Of a stretch of DNA of 34,048 bases, positions 1-11,000 are shown one piece after another (position 1 is the first letter of the stretch; the number at the start of each line of letters is the position of its first letter). The translations under genes and the position numbers were made by a program. Origin of the DNA: Planctomycetaceae bacterium (GTDB lineage Bacteria > Planctomycetota > Planctomycetia > Planctomycetales > Planctomycetaceae); contig JAIXZD010000114.1 of assembly GCA_027489895.1 (NCBI GenBank), positions 1 to 34,048 on the forward strand, given 5' to 3'. The notes beneath the pieces are model-generated. The model saw nothing but the letters and a program-made list of their open reading frames with translations, had not been told where the DNA came from and ran no database searches.

Positions 1-3000
1 GCCAACCTCGTGGTTGACCAGCCGCCGCTGTCCGGTGAGCACGTTGTACACGTACAGATCGGGACCGAGCGAGTTGTCCGTGGCCCCGGGAATCACGTCG
101 TCCGCGTCGTTGAACGTGGTGAACGCGATCGACAGACCGTCGCCGCTGATGGCATCCACGCGAGAGCCGAAGGGAAGGGTCGTCGTCGTCGATCCAATCG
201 CGTGGCTCACCAACCGGATCGAGTCGCTCAACCGGTCGTACACAAACACATCGGCATCGCCGTTCGAGTCAGTTTGGCCATCGACGAGGTTGTTCCCGCC
301 GTCCTCAAACGCGATGAATCGACCGTCATCGCTGATGAACAGAGCCCCCGTGCCGGCGGCCGGGATAAAGCGTGTTGCCGGCGTATTAGGCGAACCAAAA
401 ACACGCGAAATCAACGTGTTCTCGCCCGTGTTGCGATCCCACAAGTACAGGTTCGCGTAGGACCCGCCGCTGGGAATCCCCTGATGCAACTGGCCGCGGC
501 TCGTGTAGGCGACGAATCGCCCGTCCGCCGACATCGCGAGTTGTTCGCCGGCAAAGCCCCCAGCATGCAGCATCCCCGCGGCCGTATGGCTGACGAGCGT
601 CGTCTTGTCCAACAACCGGTCGTACTGGAACAGATTGCTTTCGATGGTCGGCTGTTCGAGCGTCATCCCCGCGACAACGTTCCGGCCCTCGCTCGTAAAC
701 AGCACATACCGACCGTCGCTGCTGATCGTCCGCCCGCCCCGTCCATCGGCCACTCCGCTCGACCGGTTGGCCGAGTTGGACGTGCTCTCCACCGTCCCGC
801 CGACCCCCGTGACGAGCGACACCCCCGGCTCGACCGTGTCCTGCACCCGCAGCGTGAACGCCTTCTCGAAGAACGCGCCGCTATTGTCCTCGACTCGCAG
901 TCGAATGGAGTAGCTCGGCTGGAGCTCGTAGTTCACATCGCCGCTGAACGACAGCCGGTCGCCAACGACATTGAACAGGAAGTTGTCCGTATCCCCCGCG
1001 CCAAAGACCAGCGAGAACGTGAGCGTGTCGGACACGTTGGGGTCGGCGGCGGCAATGGTGCGAATATCGGTACCGACGAACGACAACCCGTCGACGAGGT
1101 CGAATCCCAACCCGCCGGTCAACGTGATGTCGGTCGGCGGATCGTTGGCGTCGTCGACGTTGATTTCGAAGATTTTGTTGAAGGTGAGGCCGTTCGAGTC
1201 GGTGGCCCGGATGATCACGTTGAACACGCCGACCATTTCGGCGTCGAGCGGCTGCCGCGTGACCAGTTGATTCCCGACGACCTCCACCAGAATGGTTCGC
1301 GGGCTGACCTCCAGCACCTGGAACGTATGCGTGTCGCCGAAGTTGGGATCGATGGCGGAAAGAGTGCCGATGACCGTGCCGGCCGGGAGATTTTCCGTGA
1401 CGGAGGTGTTGGAGAGGAGAATATCGGTGGGGGCCAGGGGGAACGGTTGCAGTTGCAGAACGTACACCGCCCCGCGATCCGTTCCCCCCGTATCGTCCTG
1501 ATTCGCCCCGACGGCCAGATCGAGCACGCCATCGCCGTCAATGTCGCCGAGGGCTGTGATCGAACGACCGAACAGCGTTTGACCGGTCATCGTCGGCCCG
1601 CCGCCGAAGCCTTCCGAAATCCTGCTCACGCTCACGGCCATACCGGCCGTATCCAGCGACAGGACGCGCACCGTGCCAGCGAGGTTTTGACTCACGTCTC
1701 GCGATCCGACGGCCAGTTCGACGGAACCGTCCCCGTTCAGGTCCCCTAGCGCGGCCAGCGAAACCCCGAACCCATCGTTGTCGTCGAGCGTGGGGCCGCC
1801 ATTCAGGCCGTCCGTGATCTTTGTGATCGCTCCCGCGGTGCCGGCTCGATTCATCAGCAGCACGTACACCGCGCCACGTTGGCTGCCCGCGGACGAATCG
1901 TATCGGGCACCCACCGCCAGATCGGCGATTCCGTCCCCATCGAGATCGCCGAGATTGGCGATCGACCATCCGAACATGTCGTAGGAGCCAAGGGACGGCC
2001 CGCCTCCAATGCCGCTGGCAATCTTCTCGCTCGTGCGGACGCTTCCATCGCTGTTCAAAAACAGCACATAAACAGCCCCGGAAGTGAAGGTCGAGGCCCC
2101 ATCGCCATTTGCACCAACCGCGATGTCAGTGATTCCGTCCCCATCCAGGTCACCCAGGCTCGCCACCGCGTTCCCGAAGTTATCCTCGTCGGCCAGAGTC
2201 GGCCCCCCATTCACACCATCTGCAATCTCTGTCGAGGATTTGACGGTTCCGTCATTGTTCATCCTTAGCAGGTAGGCCGATCCTCGCCCGGTCCCTCCCG
2301 TGCTGCTGTTCGTTGCCCCCACGATCAGGTCGACAATTCCGTCTCCGTCGACATCACCGAGGCTCGCCACCGAGAACCCGAATCGGGCCGAGGTGGTCAG
2401 CGTCGGTCCACCGTTCACACCGCTGGCGATTCGCGTATTCGATTTGACGGTCCCGTCGGTGTTGAGGAGCTGAACGTAGATCGCTCCGTTACCGTCGAAT
2501 GGCGCTCCGACAACCAGATCCTCCACGCCGTCGCCATCAAGATCGCCGATCCCCGCAACGCCCGTCCCGAACCGTTGGTTATCTGCCAGCGTCGGCCCAC
2601 CGCCGGTGCTATCGGCAATCTTGGTGATGCCACCGGTTTTGACAACGGCCTGACCGGGCGACGTGATCGTGACGCGGTAATCCTCGACTTCCCCGTCAAA
2701 CGAAGGTCCCGTCGGCCCCAACCCGAACTCCGTCCCGAACCGGAACCGAGCGTACGTCGTCCCCACGAACCCTGCCGGGACGGCGGGGAACGTCAACGTC
2801 GCTTGACCACTCGTGCCGCCGAGCGTGAACGCCGATTCCGCCTTTTCGGCGGGTTCGAACGCCCCATCATTGTCGTAGTCGATCCACCCCTTGAGGTAGT
2901 GCGTCGGACCGGCGGAACCATTCACTTGGAACGTGATATTCGGCTGCGCCCCAATCGTCAGCACCAGGTCCGACAGCGGGTTGAGAATGCCGTCTTCGTC

Positions 3001-3342
3001 GTCAGGGGAGCCGTTGACATCGTCTGCATTCGCCTCAACGGACGGTTGCCCATCGGCTTCTGCGTCGACAGTCGCTCCCAGAAAGATTCCCGCCGTGATG
3101 ACGTGGCTCGGCCCGCCATCCACATCCGACGTCTGGTAATTCGTCAGTCCCGTCCCCGCACCGGTGTCGGGGGCATCCCCCCAGTCCGCGCTGAGATACA
3201 CGCGCGGCTCCAGCCGCTCGGTTGCCGCCGCCGAGTAGCGCTCTCTCCGCCGACCGCGCCGCGACCGCACCGCACTCACGCGGCTAGTCCACTGCGCAGT
3301 CCAGCGATCTTTGATCAACCCCAACCAGTGCGTCAGCAGCAT
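1..3342 (-). CDS. Secreted LEPR-motif protein with GEVED, FG-GAP, cadherin-like and TolB-like repeats (3' end outside window)
   Basis: This is one open minus-strand frame of 1114 codons that runs off the left edge. The start is ATG 3342, the first start after an in-frame TGA at 3349-3351; no clear Shine-Dalgarno is seen. An Arg-rich N-terminus leads to LEPRVYLSA at residues 44-52, the planctomycete LEPR-XLL signature of large exported proteins. A GEVEDY motif lies at 217-222. Six FG-GAP repeats (about 240-634) follow, each with a calcium-binding-like DxDGDG core (e.g. GDLDGDGVEDLVVGAP) and a G-GGPTL linker; they suggest an integrin-alpha-like propeller. Two cadherin-like segments (each with a PTDI start, about 635-835) come next. 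From about 840 there are TolB/PD40-like blades (SSDGRYVLFTS, SADGRFVAYTS, SDDGRFIAFED). The role is probably extracellular binding or adhesion; the ligand is unknown. The function is inferred from domains only. Confidence 0.9.
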   Translation of the reverse strand, partial: MLLTHWLGLIKDRWTAQWTSRVSAVRSRRGRRRERYSAAATERLEPRVYLSADWGDAPDTGAGTGLTNYQTSDVDGGPSHVITAGIFLGATVDAEADGQPSVEANADDVNGSPDDEDGILNPLSDLVLTIGAQPNITFQVNGSAGPTHYLKGWIDYDNDGAFEPAEKAESAFTLGGTSGQATLTFPAVPAGFVGTTYARFRFGTEFGLGPTGPSFDGEVEDYRVTITSPGQAVVKTGGITKIADSTGGGPTLADNQRFGTGVAGIGDLDGDGVEDLVVGAPFDGNGAIYVQLLNTDGTVKSNTRIASGVNGGPTLTTSARFGFSVASLGDVDGDGIVDLIVGATNSSTGGTGRGSAYLLRMNNDGTVKSSTEIADGVNGGPTLADEDNFGNAVASLGDLDGDGITDIAVGANGDGASTFTSGAVYVLFLNSDGSVRTSEKIASGIGGGPSLGSYDMFGWSIANLGDLDGDGIADLAVGARYDSSAGSQRGAVYVLLMNRAGTAGAITKITDGLNGGPTLDDNDGFGVSLAALGDLNGDGSVELAVGSRDVSQNLAGTVRVLSLDTAGMAVSVSRISEGFGGGPTMTGQTLFGRSITALGDIDGDGVLDLAVGANQDDTGGTDRGAVYVLQLQPFPLAPTDILLSNTSVTENLPAGTVIGTLSAIDPNFGDTHTFQVLEVSPRTILVEVVGNQLVTRQPLDAEMVGVFNVIIRATDSNGLTFNKIFEINVDDANDPPTDITLTGGLGFDLVDGLSFVGTDIRTIAAADPNVSDTLTFSLVFGAGDTDNFLFNVVGDRLSFSGDVNYELQPSYSIRLRVEDNSGAFFEKAFTLRVQDTVEPGVSLVTGVGGTVESTSNSANRSSGVADGRGGRTISSDGRYVLFTSEGRNVVAGMTLEQPTIESNLFQYDRLLDKTTLVSHTAAGMLHAGGFAGEQLAMSADGRFVAYTSRGQLHQGIPSGGSYANLYLWDRNTGENTLISRVFGSPNTPATRFIPAAGTGALFISDDGRFIAFEDGGNNLVDGQTDSNGDADVFVYDRLSDSIRLVSHAIGSTTTTLPFGSRVDAISGDGLSIAFTTFNDADDVIPGATDNSLGPDLYVYNVLTGQRRLVNHEVG

Positions 3343-3864
3343 GGTCTGTCACCAGCAGAGACTGTGTTCCGAGCCATGGCGAAGCCCACGTGCGCAACAA
3401 AAGCGCAACCATAAATCGAACGGTCAAAACTTCGAAACACCCTCCGCTCGGCGCGCACGATTACCGCAAGCTCCGATCCGGACGACTGTTCCATCGACCG
3501 TCCTACTTCGCCAGAGTACCCCATCTTTCGGAACCGTCAGGTCCCGCACAAACCGCATCCCTCGCAAGGCTTCGATAACCCGTCGCGGCGCTATCCGGCA
3601 CTGGCCCCTGTGCCTTTAGACAATGCTCACCAACGGCAGACGGTCGCCCTCAATGTCACCCCGCCCGTATCAACCACCCCACGGTCCCCTCATCCGTTAA
3701 CCCCGTCATTCCCCTGGGATCTGGACTCGGAGAACCGATTTTAACGCCCTGATGGTACGCCCCCCGGCCGACCGCGAACAATGTCGCATTGCCTCCAGAC
3801 AGACAATTACGAAAACGACAGGAAGCTGACCTTCAGTTCGCCCCATCCGCAGGATCGAGCCGCA
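3343..3864. other. Intergenic gap, no gene recognised
   Basis: This 522-nt stretch lies between the LEPR-protein start and the kinase stop. The short open frames in it have no recognisable domain and no ribosome-binding site. On the minus strand a TTGACC near 3425 could be a -35 box for the LEPR gene, but no convincing -10 follows. I see no strong terminator behind the kinase. Confidence 0.5.
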
Positions 3865-6800
3865 TCACGGCCCCGCCAGAGTTTTCAAAAACTCCACAAA
3901 CTCCGGCCGCTCCCGCACGGGGTCGAACGATTCGTCCGCGTCCAGGGCCCGCAGCAGCGTCTCGCCCCCCTTCGCCCCGAGCAGTTCGCGGGCCAGCCCC
4001 AGCCACTCAATCGCCCGCCGAGTCAAAGCCGCCTGCCGTTCCGTCCTGGCCTCTGCTTCTAACTTCCCGTCGTTCTCCACCACTCCCACCGCCTGCGCCA
4101 GAATCGCCGCCGCGTTGAAGTACATCTCGAATGCTTTGGGGCCCCGCCGGACCGCCTCCTCCGCATCCGCCACCGCCGGTTCCACCTGACCCAGCAGCAC
4201 CCGCGCAAACCCGCGCCCGTTGTAACTGTCGCCGTTCTCAGGGTTGAGCCGAATCGCCTCGTCAAAGTCCGCCAGCGCCAAGCTCTTCGCCTGCAACAGA
4301 TACGCCCAGCCACGCCGGGTCAGAATGTTGGGTGACGACTCGAGCTCCAGCGACCGCGTGTAGTCGTTCATCGCGTCCCGATATCGCCCCTGAGATGCTC
4401 GCGTCAGACCCCGTGCCCGATACAGATCGCCCACAGGCTCCGACAGTTCGACCGCCTTGCTGAACGCGGCGTCTGCTTCCCCCGGCTGCTTGTTCGCCAA
4501 CAGCGCCTCGCCCAGCAACCGGTGCGTCATCCCCTTTGAATCATCGAGCAAGATCGCCTCGCGATAGGCCCGGATCGCCTCCGTCAGCGTCCCCGCCCGC
4601 TGATACAGCTTCCCGATCTCGGTGAGCGCCGCCGCCTGACCGCGCGGCGCCTGTTCCAGCCCCAGCCACTTGCGATAGTCCCGCTCCGCCGCTCCGTCAT
4701 CGCCCAACCGTTGCTGGACATCCCCCCGCAGCCGGAACGCCTGCGCATTCCGCGTGTCCAGCGCCAGCGCCTTGGTGAGCAGCACCAGCGCCTCGTCATC
4801 CGCCTCTCGTGCCCGGGCCACCAGCGACAGATTGATCAGCGGTTCGGGCTGATCCGGCCGGACCGCCGCTGCGCGGGTGAAGTCCGCCAGCGCCTCGTCA
4901 TACCGCTGCTGTTTGAGTCGTACCGCACCGCGATTCATCGCCAGCCCATAGGCATAGAGCGACCCCGGCAGCACCCCATCCCCATGTTCCACCGACCGCG
5001 ACACCAGCGCGAAATCGGCGTCCGCCTGGCCGTCTTCGCCCAGGCTCGCCTGTGCCACCGCCCGCAGCAGCAGCGGCCACGCAAAGTCCGGCCGTTCCGC
5101 CAGACACGCCGTGAACGCGGTAACGCTCGCCGTCAGATATCCCCGCACATCCGCCTCGCGCCCGCCTCCTTCGGGAACATCCAGTTGCTGGACATGCAAC
5201 AGGTTCGCCACCCCCGTGAAGTACAGCGCCAGCGAATACTTCGGGTCCTTCTCCAGGGCCTGCTGGTAATAAGTCAGCGCCGACAGCGGGTCGCCCGCCG
5301 TCTTCCGCTGCAGCTCGCCCAGCGACACAAATTCCCATGCCGTCTGCGGTGCCAGATCCTGCGCAGCCGTTCGCGCCGCATCCGCCGCCGCGGCATCCCC
5401 CTGCAACCTCAACACCTCGGCCCGCAGTTCGTACAGCACCCGCGACCGCAATCCCCCCAACTCCGTCTTCGAGAGCCACTCCAGCGCCCGGGTGCGCTGC
5501 GCGGCCCGTTCTTCTTCCGGACCCAACTCGGCCAGTTGCGCTTCCGATTCCGCCAGAATCAGCCCCAACTCGTACAGCCCCGCCTGCAGGTGGACCTGCT
5601 GCCCCTCTCCCAACCCACGCACCACTTCGGGAATCGCCTTCAGCTCAACCGGCCCCTTGTCCGTCAACTGATACTCGCCCAGGGCCGCCAGTGCCGCCTC
5701 CTTCGCCTGCTTCGCATTCGTCAGCGGCTTTTCACCAGTGAACTGGCTGCCGTAGAACCGCGCCCGGTCCAGCAGCCGATCGAACCGCGCCAGCCGCTCA
5801 CTCGCCTGCTGCAGGTCTCGCTGACGGGCCACCTCGGTCGACGCCCTGCCCAACAGTTCTCGAACCCGCCCGAGCAGATCCTCCAGTCCCGCTTCGTCCC
5901 GCAGAATCGTTTCCGTTTTCGACAGCATCGCCTGGGCCGACGCCGCGTCGCCATGCCGGGTCAACGTCGTCTCCGCCATCTCCAATTGCGCGGCAACATC
6001 CTCCCGGAGTTCGTTTTTCCGGGCCTGATCCGACCTCGCGGCCTGCGCCTCAATCGACGTCCGCTTGTCCTCGACCGCCGCCACCAGTGCCGGAAGCGAC
6101 GTCTCTCCGCGAATCTCCCCCTGGGCCTGCGCCAGTGTCTGACGAGCCCTCACAAAATCCTCCGCCACCAGATCCCGGTCGACCTGCACCAGTGCCGTCT
6201 GCACACGATCAGAGATTGCCCGAATCCGGTTCGTCTCCGCCATCCGCCAGACAAAACTCGACAGGCTCGCCGCGATCACCACGCCCGAGGCCGTCGTCAC
6301 CGTCAGCCGATGCCGCTTCATCCACCGCCGCGCCCGCAGCGTCCACGGTTCCGCCCACACCGAGACCGGCTCTTCCGCCAGAAACCGTTCCACATCCCGC
6401 GCCAGCTCCAGCGCCGTGGAGTACCGGTCCTCCCGCTGAAGGGACATCGCCTTCAGCACGATCGCTTCCAGGGGCCTGGGAACCGACGGCAACACCTTCC
6501 TCGGCGGCGGAAAGTTCCCCGTCGTCACCCGCTTCAATACCTCGACCACTTTCCCCCGTGCAATCGCCTGCTGGCCCGTCACCACCTGATAGAGAATCGC
6601 GCCCAGCGAATAGATGTCCGCCCGCGGGTCCAGCGCATCGTTCTGGCCGCGCGCCTGTTCCGGAGACATATACCCAGGCGTCCCCATGATCGATCCCATG
6701 ATCGTCTGGCTCGCCTGACTTCTCACATTCGTCACCACGCTCCGCCGGAGCGACCCCGCTCCCGCGTTCGGAAACGTCACGCTGCCCTGTGACCCATCCC

Positions 6801-7947
6801 CGGTTCCCGCCGACTCTTCGATTGGCTTCTCGACACTCCCCGTGATCTTCGCCAGCCCCCAGTCCAACACCAGAGTTTCCCCGAACGCCCCCAGCATGAT
6901 GTTGTGTGGCTTCAAGTCGCGATGCAGTACCCCCCGGTCATGCGCGAACGCGATCGCATTGCAGACATCGACAAACTGCTTCAGCAGCCGATTAAACGCC
7001 AGATGCCGCTCCGGAGTTTCCCCCTTCAACTCGTGGTAGTTCTGAATCGCCTTCAGGTAGTTGTGCCCCCGCACCAGCTTCATCGAGTAGTACGGCGTCC
7101 CGTTCGCCTGCCATCCCAGGTCGTAAATCGGCACGATCCCCGGATGCTCCAACTGCCCGGTAATCTGCGCCTCTTCCAAAAACCGCTCGAAGTACGCCGG
7201 GCTTTTGAGTGCGGCGGGCAGCAGCTCCTTGAACGCCACTTCCCGCTGCAACCGCTCGTCTTTCGCCCGCCAGATACTCCCCAACCCCCCCCGCGCAAAG
7301 TTGTCGACCAGCTCATACCGCGCTGCATCGACCTTGTCCGTCACCGGCCCCAGTTCCACCGGCGGACGAGGCGGTAGACTGGGAATGCTCTTCTCCACGG
7401 ACGTCGCATCGCGGGAAGCATCCGACCGGCTCACCTGCGTCGCATCGGGCGAGGCATCCGTCACCGAGACCAGCGTCCCATCAGGGTCGAACGCGGCGTG
7501 CGAGACGATCGTCCCTTCGGGGTCTGGCTCAATGCCACTCGCCAGCGTCGCCGCGTCGTCCTCGGTGAATCCGTCGACAGACGCCCCTGGCACAAGCGTG
7601 GGCTGCGTCGCATCCTGATCGGCGGCCGATGGCGATTCGAGCGCAGCCGAGCCCCCCATCGAAACAATCGTGGCCAGATCGGTTCCCGTATTCTCTCCCG
7701 CCTCGACCTGATCCTCTCCGATTGCTTCCCGACGCTCCGTTCGAAAGACCGTCACCGCCTCGCCAGCCGCGTCGAGTCCACTCGTTCCGCCATCGACCTC
7801 AATCGTGATGTGCGACTCCCCCCGCGAGCCGTTCCCCTGGCGCGACACCGCACCGTTCAGGTCGACGGACGACTCCGCCCCTCCGCTGGAATCCGCGGTC
7901 GATCGGGATGTCGGTGGCATCGTCGCATCGGGATCGGTCGAGTCCAT
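3865..7947 (-). CDS. Membrane-anchored Ser/Thr protein kinase with C-terminal TPR repeats
   Basis: The start chosen is ATG 7947, preceded by GGAGA at 9-nt spacing; a GTG at 7989 would add 14 residues without a better site. The product is 1360 aa. Residues 1-205 are low-complexity and acidic, with repeated (A/G)TxV(S/E) motifs at about 90-185. The kinase domain (about 211-520) has a glycine loop (FARGGLGSIW), Lys240 in VAFKEL, HRDLKPHN at 342-349 with catalytic Asp344, and DWG (362-364) in place of DFG. One transmembrane helix follows at about 547-569. A charged, coiled-coil-like region (about 570-700) and a TPR array (about 890-1290) come after it. Topology is therefore a cytoplasmic kinase with TPRs outside the inner membrane. 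All catalytic residues are present, so activity is likely. The substrate is unknown; the TPRs probably sense or scaffold proteins. Confidence 0.93.
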   Translation of the reverse strand: MDSTDPDATMPPTSRSTADSSGGAESSVDLNGAVSRQGNGSRGESHITIEVDGGTSGLDAAGEAVTVFRTERREAIGEDQVEAGENTGTDLATIVSMGGSAALESPSAADQDATQPTLVPGASVDGFTEDDAATLASGIEPDPEGTIVSHAAFDPDGTLVSVTDASPDATQVSRSDASRDATSVEKSIPSLPPRPPVELGPVTDKVDAARYELVDNFARGGLGSIWRAKDERLQREVAFKELLPAALKSPAYFERFLEEAQITGQLEHPGIVPIYDLGWQANGTPYYSMKLVRGHNYLKAIQNYHELKGETPERHLAFNRLLKQFVDVCNAIAFAHDRGVLHRDLKPHNIMLGAFGETLVLDWGLAKITGSVEKPIEESAGTGDGSQGSVTFPNAGAGSLRRSVVTNVRSQASQTIMGSIMGTPGYMSPEQARGQNDALDPRADIYSLGAILYQVVTGQQAIARGKVVEVLKRVTTGNFPPPRKVLPSVPRPLEAIVLKAMSLQREDRYSTALELARDVERFLAEEPVSVWAEPWTLRARRWMKRHRLTVTTASGVVIAASLSSFVWRMAETNRIRAISDRVQTALVQVDRDLVAEDFVRARQTLAQAQGEIRGETSLPALVAAVEDKRTSIEAQAARSDQARKNELREDVAAQLEMAETTLTRHGDAASAQAMLSKTETILRDEAGLEDLLGRVRELLGRASTEVARQRDLQQASERLARFDRLLDRARFYGSQFTGEKPLTNAKQAKEAALAALGEYQLTDKGPVELKAIPEVVRGLGEGQQVHLQAGLYELGLILAESEAQLAELGPEEERAAQRTRALEWLSKTELGGLRSRVLYELRAEVLRLQGDAAAADAARTAAQDLAPQTAWEFVSLGELQRKTAGDPLSALTYYQQALEKDPKYSLALYFTGVANLLHVQQLDVPEGGGREADVRGYLTASVTAFTACLAERPDFAWPLLLRAVAQASLGEDGQADADFALVSRSVEHGDGVLPGSLYAYGLAMNRGAVRLKQQRYDEALADFTRAAAVRPDQPEPLINLSLVARAREADDEALVLLTKALALDTRNAQAFRLRGDVQQRLGDDGAAERDYRKWLGLEQAPRGQAAALTEIGKLYQRAGTLTEAIRAYREAILLDDSKGMTHRLLGEALLANKQPGEADAAFSKAVELSEPVGDLYRARGLTRASQGRYRDAMNDYTRSLELESSPNILTRRGWAYLLQAKSLALADFDEAIRLNPENGDSYNGRGFARVLLGQVEPAVADAEEAVRRGPKAFEMYFNAAAILAQAVGVVENDGKLEAEARTERQAALTRRAIEWLGLARELLGAKGGETLLRALDADESFDPVRERPEFVEFLKTLAGP

Positions 7948-8023
7948 CGGCTCACATCTCCACACCGGGAATTCTTCTGGACAGAGCACCAGACTCTGCT
8001 TCTCTTCAAACCAGCTCTAGAAA

Positions 8024-11000
8024 CTACTGACTCGCCTCCATCTCCCGACCACGGATCTCGCGGAACGGGCGGCTCTGAACAATGAACTCAATCGCCGTCT
8101 GAATCTTGTCACCCTTCGCCGCCAACTGTCGGTTCAGGTCATCCAACAGCGGCTCATCCGAGAGCCGCACCTCCCGGCCCAGTGCATACCCCATTAGCTT
8201 CCGCGTCACCTGCCGCACGATCTCCCGGCCTCGCTCACGCACCAGATAGTCGCGCAGCCCCGCCAACCCTTCGACCTTGCGCCCATCCGCCAGCGTCGCC
8301 GTCGTCTCCACGGGTTGCGCCCTCTTCCGTCCAATCGGATCGAACTGCTCCAGCGTGAACCCGAACGGATCAATCCGGACATGGCACCGCGCACACGCCT
8401 TCACCGAGCTATGCATCTCGATCATCCGCCGCTCCGTCAGCCCCTCCGGCACCGCCTCCGGAAGCTGCGGCACTCCCGCCGGTGGCTTGGGCAGACGCTC
8501 GCCCAGAAGCGTCTCATAGACCCAGTTGCCCCGCAGAATCGGGCTTGTCCGCGACGCCCCGGATTGACTCGCCAGCACCGTCGCCATCCCCAGCACCCCA
8601 CCGCGCCCGCTCGCCTGCATCCCGCTCACACGCTGCCAGCCAGGCGGTGCAACCTCAATCGAACCTGTTGGCGCGAGTGATGCATTCGCCGGTGGCCAGG
8701 CCATTCCATAGTGCCGAGCCAGTGTCTCATTCACGAACGTATGGTCCGCTGACACGAGGTCGAGTATCGAGCCATTGTTCCGCAGCAGATCATCGCAAAA
8801 CAGTAGCGTCTCGCGGTTCATCTCCGCCTTGAGACCCGCAAACTCCGGAAACAGCGTCTCGCTTTTGTCGTTGCTCTGATCGAAGTCCCGCACATGCAGC
8901 CATTGGCAGAGAAAGTGATTCGCCAGCCGCCGCGCTTTGGGATCCGCCAGCATCCGCCGCGTCTGCTTCAGCAGTTCCTCCCGCTCCAGCAACCGGCCCG
9001 ATTCCCCCGCCGCCCGCAACTCCTCATCCGGCAGCGACGACCACAGGAAGAACGACAGCCGCGACGCCAGTTCGCTCCCGGAAACCGCCACCGACTCAGC
9101 CCCAGGCCCAGGCTGCTCCAGTTTGTACAGAAACTCCGGTGCCGTCAGGATCCGAGCCACAACCAACCGCAGCGCCTCGTCATGGGCGATCTCGGCCCCC
9201 CGCAGCCGCGCATACAGCCCCCGCAGCGACTCCACTTCGGCCTCCGTCGTCGGCCGCCGCCACGCCTGTGGGGCCAGCTTCAGCACCGACTCCAACTGCG
9301 CCGGTTCAACCTCCTTCAAGCGCCGTCGAAACTCCTCCGCCCGCGCCGCAACCGGACCCTTCATCTTCTCGAACGGACCCACGAGGTCCTGCCGGTCCTG
9401 CGTCGCAAACTGGATCAACTGCTCCAGCGACACCACCAGCTCCAATGGCTCTTGGGACACAAACAGCAGCTCATCCCACAGCCGATCCAGCGTCGCGGTC
9501 TCCTCCCGACTGAGCAACAGCCGCCGCAACTGGTCGTCCTCTCGGAAGTACAACGTCAGCGTCACCACTTCATCAACGGGAACAATCCGCGAATAGCAGA
9601 CCGCCGGTGGAAACAGGTCGCCCAGCGTGCGCAGTGCCGTCACCCAGCGAGCCTGCGCCGCGCTCTCCGCACGAACCACGATCGGCTCACCCGGCACCAG
9701 CACACGCAGCGCCTCACGCGACGCCGCCACCTGCGCCTGCAGACTCGTCTCCCCGCTCGCACTCGCCGCAGGCGACAGCTCGAACACCAGCTCGCCTCCC
9801 CGCGCCAAACTCGCCGGTAAACGCAGATCGAGCTGCACCGGCGCGACCAGTTCCACATCCCCCGCCGGCAGCGTCTCCCCAGCTAAGCCCTTCCCAAACC
9901 GGCTCTCCTCCCAACCCGGCAATCGTTCCGCCGGAACCGGAGACACACCCGCCTCGACCGCGCCAACGGGAAGCGACCGGGCGATCTCGACCCAACCCAA
10001 AGGTCCATTCCAATCCAGCAGCAGCCGTCGGAACTCGCGATCCGGCTCGCTCAGCGCCGACTCATCCGTCGTGGTGACCACCGTCTCGACCCGGCCAGCC
10101 AGCGACTTCCGCTCTTCAGCAGAACCTCCGCCCACCACCGCCGATTTCCAAGCCGCAAGCGCGGTCCCCGGCGGCACCAAGTTCTCCGTCGCGTTAGACG
10201 CCGCCGCGCCGCAGATATGCCAGACGTCCGGGTTGCCGCGTAAATCCGCCAGGGGATTCCCCTCGGTCACCCGATCGACCAGTTCTTCGGAGACCACCCA
10301 GTTCCGCGACTCGCCTCCCACCTCGCTCAGCGTCAGGTCCACCGTCGTTGAGTCGCAGACATGGTCGCCCCCCCCGGCCGACACCACGAACGCCACGAGA
10401 TCGCCCACCTGCACCGGCACCTCCGCCTCCGGAGCAAACCGCGCTGTCGCACCATTCGCCAACGTCCCTCCGGCCAGCGCCGCCGTCCCCCGCAGCCCCC
10501 GCTGCTCGACGCGCCAGACCGTCCCATTCCCGCAGTTTGGGTCGGCATCCGCGATCAATCCCGACACGCGAATCCGGCCGGCCAAAGGGCTTTTCCAGAC
10601 AATCACCGCATCGTGTGTTGGGGACGGATGGACCGACACCGAACGCGCCGGCAGCGTCAGCGTCGTGATCTTCGCCGGTTCGTTCGCGGCGTTGGTGGTC
10701 AGACTGAGCGCGTTCTCCCCGCTCCAGCCTTGCACCTGCGCATGCCCCCCGATGCGAGTCGCCTTGTTCGTCAGCAGGCCCCGGATCGTCCGTCCTTCCG
10801 AGCCAAACCCCGTCCACCGCGCCCACCGTTCCAACAACGCCGCATCGAGATTCAACTCCTGCGCAACCGCGCCCACTCCATCGGTCCGCTGACGAAAGGC
10901 ATCGACCGCCGTTAGATACGTCGCCGTCCGTGCCAACTCCCGTGTCTGCAGCCCAGACACAGCACTCGCCACGCGCCGCACGTCCCGCAGCGGAAGCGCC

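Noticed and set aside
10-1749. Long plus-strand open frame
   Set aside because: It is antisense to the LEPR gene, whose minus frame gives clear FG-GAP, cadherin-like and TolB-like repeats; the plus product is Arg/Pro/His-rich without domains.
3333-3524. 63-codon minus-strand open frame overlapping the LEPR gene start
   Set aside because: It has no ribosome-binding site or domain and overlaps a well-supported gene in another frame.
4711-6792. 693-codon plus-strand open frame
   Set aside because: It is antisense to the kinase gene and encodes an Arg/Gln/Pro-rich product typical of shadow frames in high-GC DNA.
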